Origin: Mytilus edulis
Lineage: Eukaryota; Mollusca; Bivalvia; Mytilida; Mytilidae
DNA length: 64,000 nt
Assembly: GCF_963676685.1 (NCBI RefSeq)
Contig: NC_092345.1
Coordinates: forward strand, 84,819,592-84,883,591
Direction of reading: 5' to 3'
The translations under genes and the position numbers were made by a program. Numbering within the stretch: position 1 is the stretch's first letter; each line of letters opens with the position of its first letter. Shown here one piece after another: positions 57,880-64,000 of the stretch. The notes below the pieces were generated by a model. That model ran no database searches and was not told the DNA's origin. It worked only from the letters and a program-made list of their open reading frames with translations.

Positions 57880-58440
57880 ATCGTGAAACAGAAAGAAAAA
57901 CTAGATGTGACAAAGCGACATGAATGGTCTCAAAAAGTTGAAAAATCTGCAATTTCAATAACACATGTGGAGACAAACATGATGGTAGTTTCACATAAAA
58001 AAAATCAGCTCAAAATCTGGAGGCATACCAGTCCTGTGATTTTCAACAACTTTCAAAGTTGTAAACTCTTAATTTTGGCAAAAATTAGCGGAGCGGAACG
58101 AAACTTAAACTTGATCTATAACTCATCATGGTTAGCTCACATATAAAACAATCAGCCAAATATCTAAAAGCATTTAGAAAAGGGGTCCGCATAACTGTGA
58201 TTTTCAAAAATTTATCAAATTCCATAGGCCGTAATGTCGGCAAAAATTAGCGAAGCGGAAACTTAAACTTGATCTGTAACTCATCAAGGTTAACTCACAT
58301 TCCAAAAATCAGCCCAATATCTGAATGCGTTTAGAAAAAAACTCTGTATAATGGTGTGTTGCGGATTGACGGAATGACGGAATTACGGACAAGGGTAAAA
58401 CTATATGGCACCGACATATTTGTTGCGGGACAATAAAAAC
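57880..58440. repeat. Dispersed repeat with internal duplication
   Basis: aaaattagcg(g)agcgga then aacttaaacttgatct and aactcatca.ggtta recur at about 58080-58180 and 58240-58340. The end reads gacggaatgacggaattacg. The 87-residue frame at 57883 lies in it and has no family likeness. Confidence 0.6.
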
Positions 58441-58447
58441 AATATTA

Positions 58448-58592
58448 AAATCCATATTGAAATTAACAACTGACAACTGTCAGATGTAAAGTCAACGTGA
58501 GATCGACATGACAATGTCAGCTGGTAATCAATCTAATTAAAGTATTGATCTCTATTTTAATTAGATTGAGTTGTTAATTCCAATATGGATTT
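58448..58592. repeat. 145-bp foldback
   Basis: Outer arms aaatccatattgaaattaac and gttaattccaatatggattt pair, as do inner arms caatctaattaaa and tttaattagattg. Next to it lies a copy of the 'tgccaatgagacaact' module. Confidence 0.85.
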
Positions 58593-58604
58593 AAGCCAAG
58601 GCTA

Positions 58605-58715
58605 CGTTTTGAAGGCCGTACATTGACCTATAATGGTTTACTTTTATAAATTGTTATTTGGATGGAGAGTTGTCTCATTGGCACTCACACCACATCTTCC
58701 TATATCTATTAAATA
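58605..58715 (-). repeat. Copy of dispersed module 'tgccaatgagacaact' (i)
   Basis: The - strand reads gatgtggtgtgagtgccaat, gagacaactctccatccaaa and ataggtcaatgtacggcctt. Confidence 0.8.
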
Positions 58716-58734
58716 TTGTTTTTTGTGTGTCCTT

Positions 58735-59505
58735 TATAGTATTTTTTTAACAAATTTTTGGAATGTTTTGTAATCTTACAAAAGTCTTCTCCTCTGAAAC
58801 TACTGAGACAAATTTAAGCAAACTTGGTCACAATCATTATATCAAGGGTATCCAATTTAAAAAAAAAAAGTCCGATGAACCCGCCTGCCAACCAACATGG
58901 CCGACATGACTAAAAATAAAACATATGGGTAAAATGCAGTTTTTGGCTTATATCTCTGAAACTAAAGCATTTTCAGCAAAGTTGATCTATCTGTTCTGAA
59001 AATTTCAGACTGTTCAGACAAACTGTTGTTGGGTTGCTCCCCCTAAATTAGTAATTTTATAGAAATTTTTCAGTTTTTGGATATTATCTTGAATATTATT
59101 AAAGATAGTTATAAACTGTAAACAGCAATAATTTTCAGCAAAATAAGATCTACAAATAAGTCATCCTGATCAAAATTGTAAATTTACCTCATAAAGAGTT
59201 ATTGCCCTTTTGAGTCAAATTTTAACAGTTTTTCGTAAATGTTTGTTATCTTTTACAAAAGTCTTCTCACGAAACAACTGAGACAAATTCATCCAAACTT
59301 GGCCACAATCAGCATTAGGGTATCTAGTTTAACAATTGTGTACGATGACCCTGCCTGCTAACCAACATGGCAGCCATGGCTAAATATAGAACATGAAAGA
59401 AAAATGCAGATTTTGACTGAATCTCTGAAACAAAAAAGCAAAAGTACAACAGTTATAAAATATCAGGTGAGCGACACAGGCTCATTGGAGCGTCTAGTTT
59501 GAAAT
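58735..59505. repeat. Two-copy repeat, about 478-bp spacing
   Basis: actgagacaaattta/actgagacaaattca, acttgg.cacaatca and ctgccaaccaacatgg/ctgctaaccaacatgg occur at about 58799-58910 and 59277-59370. The block ends gtgagcgacacaggctcatt then ggagcgtctagttt. Confidence 0.75.
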
Positions 59506-59901
59506 TTCGAATGCAAACTTCGGTTTGTGTTACATTCGCTATGGATATTCATTGTCAACAGTTACACCGTCATTCCATTATGGCCCACCAAATCATGATG
59601 GTATGAAAGTATATTTATGATGCTCATTAAATGTCGAAAATGGGTAGAGATACACGATACAGACTTTTCTTTAAAGCAAAAATAAAAACCCTCTTAATTT
59701 ATTCACACAAACAATGTTAGATGAATACAAAAAAGTCAATGAAAACGTAGATATCCGTACCGATGTCATTACACATACAATCATAATAAAACCAAATATA
59801 TAATGTCCTTTTGCTGTCCTGTTATGCTGTGGCTGTGCAAGTTTTTATTTTGAATAATACATTTTGAAAATATATTTTGTAGGTAAAGTTTTCCTTAAAA
59901 C
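59506..59901. other. 5' flank of the Ig-domain gene
   Basis: AT-rich with a scattering of CpG; presumably promoter and 5' UTR. No core element I can assign. Confidence 0.3.
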
Positions 59902-59968
59902 ATGACACATATGCAACAGCTCGTTATTATTCTATTCCTGGGAAATGTTTTCTTTTGTCTAGCAGAAG
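59902..59968 (+). CDS. Ig gene exon 1, signal peptide
   Basis: Encodes MTHMQQLVIILFLGNVFF then CLAE, ending in phase 1 before donor gtaagt. The open frame beyond 59968 is intron. Confidence 0.7.
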
Positions 59969-62280
59969 GTAAGTTACGGACAATGACTGAAATGCTAATA
60001 CTACTTTCGTTAAATGTATTCCAAGCTTTCTCGGACTATCGGCTTTGTCATACACAAAAAGTTTTTTTAAATTATATATCTCTTTTCAGCCTGAACATCT
60101 TATTAGATTATTCTTAAAATATTCAACTGGTTTTGAGTTATGACTGCTGAACAACGGTATACTACAGTTGCCTTTATGTATCATGCAGATACAAATAAGA
60201 AGATGTGGTATGGGTGCCAATCACAGAGACAACACTCCATCACAGGTCATTTTTCATAAAGAAACATTTTTTAACAGGTTGTCCTCTTCAACAACATACA
60301 CAGTAAGAAGAAAAACAGTCATGTACAATTTACTTCAATCTGATTACATTATAGATCCTACATGTGTCTATGCGTTGTGTTCAAATCTTGAAAGCGAAGC
60401 CTGGACAGAGGATTTGTATTTCAATAAGATTGAATTGATTTGGGATGGTGGACGATATACACCCGTTTTCATATGAAAATCAATATAACAAAGTCTTGGA
60501 CATAACTAAGAGATTTAATGCAAAAAGTCAAACACAAAAAAAAAATGAACTCCGAGGAAAATTCAAAACGGAAAGTACCTAGTAATTGAATAGAAAAATC
60601 AAAAGCTCAAACACATCAAATGAATGAATATCAACTGTCATATTCCTGACTTAGTACTGGCATTTTCGTAGAAAACAGTGGATTAAACCTGATTTTATAG
60701 CTAGCTGATCCTCTCAATTGTATGACAGTCGCATCATATCCCATTATATTGGCAACGACGCGAGAACCAAGAAACAGACTGAGACACAACGAGCAAACAA
60801 GTCAAAAATAGGGGCACATCAGCCAACATTGTGCCACAACCTTAATCAATATAAAAACAAACAAATATGTAGCAGAGAAGCACAAGAAGTCACATAGACA
60901 ATGCACACTAGCAAAACTGAAAGACAAGATTACAAAATTTACAATAGCACAATTACGTGATGTATAAGTACAGAACAACGTCATATGTATCAAAGAAACA
61001 CAGAAAAGCATATAGACAAAGCACATTAGCAAAAATGAAAGACAAGAATACGAAAATTATCATAGAACAATAACACAATAATGGGATGTATAAGTACAGA
61101 ACCACGTCATATGTATCAAATAAACCAAATTATAATCTTCATCCTAGTTTTTCTTTAGTGACAAGAACTAAAAATGATGGTTTATATGAATTTCTGAAGT
61201 AAATAAATAAAAATTATGATTTTTTTTTAAAACATTATAGTTTTGCCCTGATTGTTTCTAAGTGTTTTTAAAATTCAATGTGTTTTTTAGTCTGATAAAT
61301 AGGCAGCTGATTTTGAACATCGCAACTTCTCTTCATGTCCAAATACTTTATACATTTTATGATTGTAACAAATAAAAAGAAACGGCATTCTACACACACA
61401 ACACTTTGTATTTGTTTTAGTTTTTGGTATGCTGACCATATAATATTTTAAAGATTAAATGAGTTCTTCATGAATAAATCAGAAATATATTGCTTTTATT
61501 TTATTTATTACAGTAAAATGGAGTGTTCAACAGAAGGTTAACAGTTATGGCCAAAATCTTAAACTATTCTGTAAAGTTGACAATTGTTGTGTTGCAAATA
61601 TGACAAAACGATGGTTTGGAGGGCCTAAACAGAAACCTTTATGGTTATCGTCAAGTAAAGATTCCACCGAGAAATCTGAAAACGCGAAATATATTTTCAC
61701 AATAGAGAAGAATGGCTTTGGACTTGTTATAAAAAATGTAACTGTTGAAGACATGAATGTCACTTACAAATGTTCCTATAATTTTGAAGAGGATAGTGAA
61801 ATGTTATATTCATACAATGCCTTCAGTGGTATGTATATACACTACTGACACTACTATAAGAATACATTTGTCTATATAGTCTACCTTATCCTACATTGAT
61901 AATAACATCATTCATTTAAATATAAGAACGAACGGTGCATTTATACCAATAAGTTCCTTTTTTTTTATTACCGGGTCGTCCGATTTTCTCCGCACAAAAA
62001 AATCTGGCTGCCATTATCAAGGATTTGTATAGTGAGACTATACAAATTTTATAAATTGGCATTTTTTTTCGATTTCAAGGCGAATCTTTTTGGAAATATT
62101 GAAAAGTCGAATTTAAGGCATCATTGTTGTAAATGTGTATCATGAACAAAGCATTTTTCTCGTTAGATTTGCAAGTTGTAACATTTTATTTTGACTTGTA
62201 GATGAACAGGAGGATAGCGAGAAAAATACCAAAGGACAAAATCCTGACGAAAACAGTTTTAACTATTTCCATGTTATTGT
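59902..62280 (+). CDS. Ig-domain secreted or membrane protein, 3'-incomplete
   Basis: Three exons fit in phase: 59902-59968, 61514-61828 and 62202-62280. Exon 1 is a signal peptide (hydrophobic core LVIILFLGNVFFCL, likely cut after LA). Exon 2 encodes one Ig-like domain: C42 (LKLFCKV), W56, and C109 in EDMNVTYKCSY give the canonical disulfide, core Trp and Y-x-C motif. N-glycosylation sites NMT, NVT and NVT are present. Exon 3 is acidic and polar (DEQEDSEKNTKGQNPDE) and ends NYFHVIV, perhaps the start of a membrane span. No further exon was identified before the window ends. Ig proteins of this kind are greatly expanded in bivalves and often tied to immunity, but nothing here shows the role. 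Not assignable to a named gene. Confidence 0.7.
60188..60240 (+). repeat. Fragment of dispersed module 'tgccaatgagacaact' (j)
   Basis: Reads aataagaagatgtggtatgg then gtgccaatcacagagacaac in the first intron of the Ig gene. Confidence 0.7.
60538..60765 (-). repeat. Dispersed module 'tttgatgcgactgtcat', copy 2
   Basis: The - strand reads gatatgatgcgactgtcata, ggtttaatccactgttttct, gtcaggaatatgacagttga and ccgttttgaattttcctcgg, matching 34170-34385. Located in intron 1 of the Ig gene. Confidence 0.8.
60865..61115. repeat. Two-copy 126-bp tandem repeat
   Basis: The unit with catagacaatgcacactagc, aatgaaagacaaga and gatgtataagtacagaac then cgtcatatgtatcaaa occurs twice, about 126 bp apart. It is in intron 1 of the Ig gene. 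Confidence 0.85.
61514..61828 (+). CDS. Ig gene exon 2, Ig domain
   Basis: Acceptor ttattacag, donor gtatgt, phase 1 both ends. It encodes VKWSVQQKVNSYGQNLKLFC through KNVTVEDMNVTYKCSYNF. A one-domain, one-exon, phase-1 arrangement is typical for Ig domains. Confidence 0.8.
62202..62280 (+). CDS. Ig gene exon 3, acidic stalk
   Basis: Acceptor gacttgtag, donor gtatgt. It encodes DEQEDSEKNTKGQNPDENSF then NYFHVIV. Called from splice sites and phase alone, so less sure than exon 2. Confidence 0.5.
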
Positions 62281-62353
62281 GTATGTATAAATTTGATAGA
62301 TTTGTCTTTCCTATGCTTAAAAATAAACATGACAATTCATACTGCATGATGGC

Positions 62354-62450
62354 TTGTGGCACCGTTAAAGTCCACAATTCCTCTTAAGTCCACAACACCG
62401 CTAAAGTTCACAACAATTTAGAGGAATTGTGGACTTTAACGGTGCCACAA
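62354..62450. repeat. Perfect 31-bp-arm hairpin
   Basis: 62354-62384 and 62420-62450 are exact inverted copies (ttgtggcaccgttaaagtcc then acaattcctct). The 35-bp loop holds further degenerate copies (taagtccacaac, accgctaaagttcacaac). Confidence 0.95.
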
Positions 62451-62660
62451 TGGCTAAATATTCAGTCATTGAACTGGTCGGGACCACTACCTTATATGGA
62501 AATGCATAAATTAGCATACTTATGTTCTCGCACATGTAATTGTTTATTTACATGTGACGCAATTTATTTTTACAAAGGTTTTTGACCAATCCACTAAATA
62601 AGTCACAATGCATGATAGACTACTACGTGTTTACAATCAACCAAGAACACGTGTTACAAC

Positions 62661-64000
62661 CAGGGATGGGGTAATCGTAATCTGTAATCGTAATCGATTG
62701 TAATTGATTACATTTTTTCAAGTAATCGACAGTAATCTGTAATCGAAGACATTTTCGATTACATGTAATCGTAATTTAATCGATTACAGCAAAAATTTGG
62801 ATGTAATCATCGATTACTTTTCGATTACATTTCGATTACTTTAGTAAAATAGCTTGATGAAAAATAACCTATTTCAGAGGAAAATATGTATGTTATCCCT
62901 TTGTAGTACAGATAAAATATTATGCATCAACAATACTTGAAGGCTAAGCAACTGCCTTATTTCTGTCTATTGTCTCAAGCTGCATTATGAGCAACCAGAT
63001 CCCCTACCTAAATTTACTTTATATCTAGCTTTTGAAACAAATGGATGTATGTGCTTGTCAATAATTCAAGAGCTATGATATTAAAATAAGAAAATAGATT
63101 TAAAATAATAAAATAGATCTTAAATAAGAAATGTGTCTGTCTTTTGTTAAGTTCTGTACTAAATTTTTTAAAGTAGTCAGCTTATTTGTATTAAATTTCC
63201 TGAAAACATCATTTTCAATCAGAGTTGAAATTAAAGCTTAGAATAGATACACATTTGATTTCTTAAATGTTATGATATACACGCATGTAAATAAATTAAA
63301 TTAAAAAAGAAAAGCAAAATCCTTTTAACAATGAACCAACAGCAATGCATTGCAATTCTTTTAAGAAAGAGATACATGTATCCCTTTGACACTATAAATA
63401 TATTTTGTATATAATGATTGGAGAAGGTAAAAAATCTTAACAACATTTTTGCCTTTACTAATGAGATGATCAAAGTCTTCTAATCAATAACAAACATACT
63501 TTGTTTTTATTTCAATTATCTTATGTCTAATAAAGAAGGAAATTTACAATATTTAGCCCCAGGTTATAAATTGTATTCCAGTGGGAGTTAAATAATCTGT
63601 AATTAGGGTGGTTATTTAAACAAAAGGTTTAAATCATGCATGTCATTATAAAAATATAACTATGCTAAAATATTTTGTATTTAAAGAGTAAAAACAATAA
63701 AGCCAACGTAAGTCAGTAAGAAAGCAAAACTTTTGAAAAACAATTAGTTATGATTTAGTGATTGTTGTAATGCGATGACATCTTTCATTTATGTTGAAAG
63801 TCAAAATTTTAAGATTTTTTAAATATTTCTAATCTTCATTAAGAGATTTGATCTAAAAAACAGCTATTAACTTATAATTTAGAAACAATGCTTTAAATGA
63901 TACATTTGGTAAATTTCTTAATTTCCACAAAACAAATGTTGAGCAATATAATGGTGTTTTACTCATGTTATTTTTTTGTTGAAACGTTGAAGCATGTAAT
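62661..64000 (+). mobile_element. Left end of a hAT-like element with TAATCGATTAC array
   Basis: It starts CAGGGATGGGGTAATCGTAA, a hAT-type terminus. From 62670 to 62845 the words taatcgatta, tcgattac and gtaatcg recur many times in both orientations, as expected for transposase-binding sub-terminal repeats. No matching right end or transposase was found before the window ends, so the far boundary is unknown; only the first 190 bp are supported directly. Confidence 0.5.

Overview
The window is animal nuclear DNA from an AT-rich, intron-containing, repeat-packed genome. The protein-coding genes are metazoan orthologues, and the dispersed repeats (a 'tgccaatgagacaact' module, a 'tttgatgcgactgtcat' module, and an RT fragment with the FLDGDVP motif) look like those of bivalve molluscs. 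A mytilid mussel is my best guess; this is inference from memory of repeat families, not a search.

Genes. (1) MED1, + strand, 5'-truncated by the window: six consecutive phase-compatible exons from 2591 to 13271, ending in one very large exon with nuclear-receptor-type LXXLL boxes and the conserved DDLMNEALIG-type C-terminus. (2) DBF4, - strand, complete: eleven phase-compatible exons from 40646 (start) down to 25231 (stop), 1397 codons, with motifs N (BRCT-like), M and C (DBF-type zinc finger) followed by a 1017-residue basic/Ser-rich tail in one exon. MED1 and DBF4 converge tail to tail across about 12 kb of repeats. (3) WDR74, + strand, 47904-49052, an intact 382-codon single-exon ribosome-biogenesis WD40 protein. 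(4) An Ig-domain protein with a signal peptide, + strand, 59902-62280, at least three exons, 3' end not found. A decayed reverse-transcriptase fragment lies on the - strand at about 33281-33740 inside a DBF4 intron.

Layout. 1-1592: element with 356-bp terminal inverted repeats (TIRs). 2591-13271: MED1, whose introns hold a TTAA-flanked MITE (4427-5041) and a 1.9-kb CAGGG-ended element (6026-7890). 13272-25230: intergenic, with a dispersed repeat (17.1-18.3 kb) and tandem arrays (20.4-22.6 kb). 25231-40646: DBF4, with introns holding an RT fragment, a 220-bp hairpin, a TA-flanked MITE and a nested insertion. 41.2-47.3 kb: a graveyard of TIR elements with degenerate sub-terminal repeats. 47904-49074: WDR74. 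50-59.5 kb: repeats, including a 191-bp tandem array split by a 2.8-kb element that itself carries two nested TIR elements and a 35-bp tandem array. 59.9-62.3 kb: Ig gene. 62661 to the end: start of a hAT-like element with an array of TAATCGATTAC-type motifs.

The four genes do not form a pathway. MED1 (transcription), DBF4 (replication licensing kinase subunit), WDR74 (60S ribosome assembly) and the Ig protein (cell surface or secreted) are ordinary neighbours. I found no convincing new biochemical system. The strongest unusual content is the layered, reconstructible transposon insertion history and several near-perfect hairpins.
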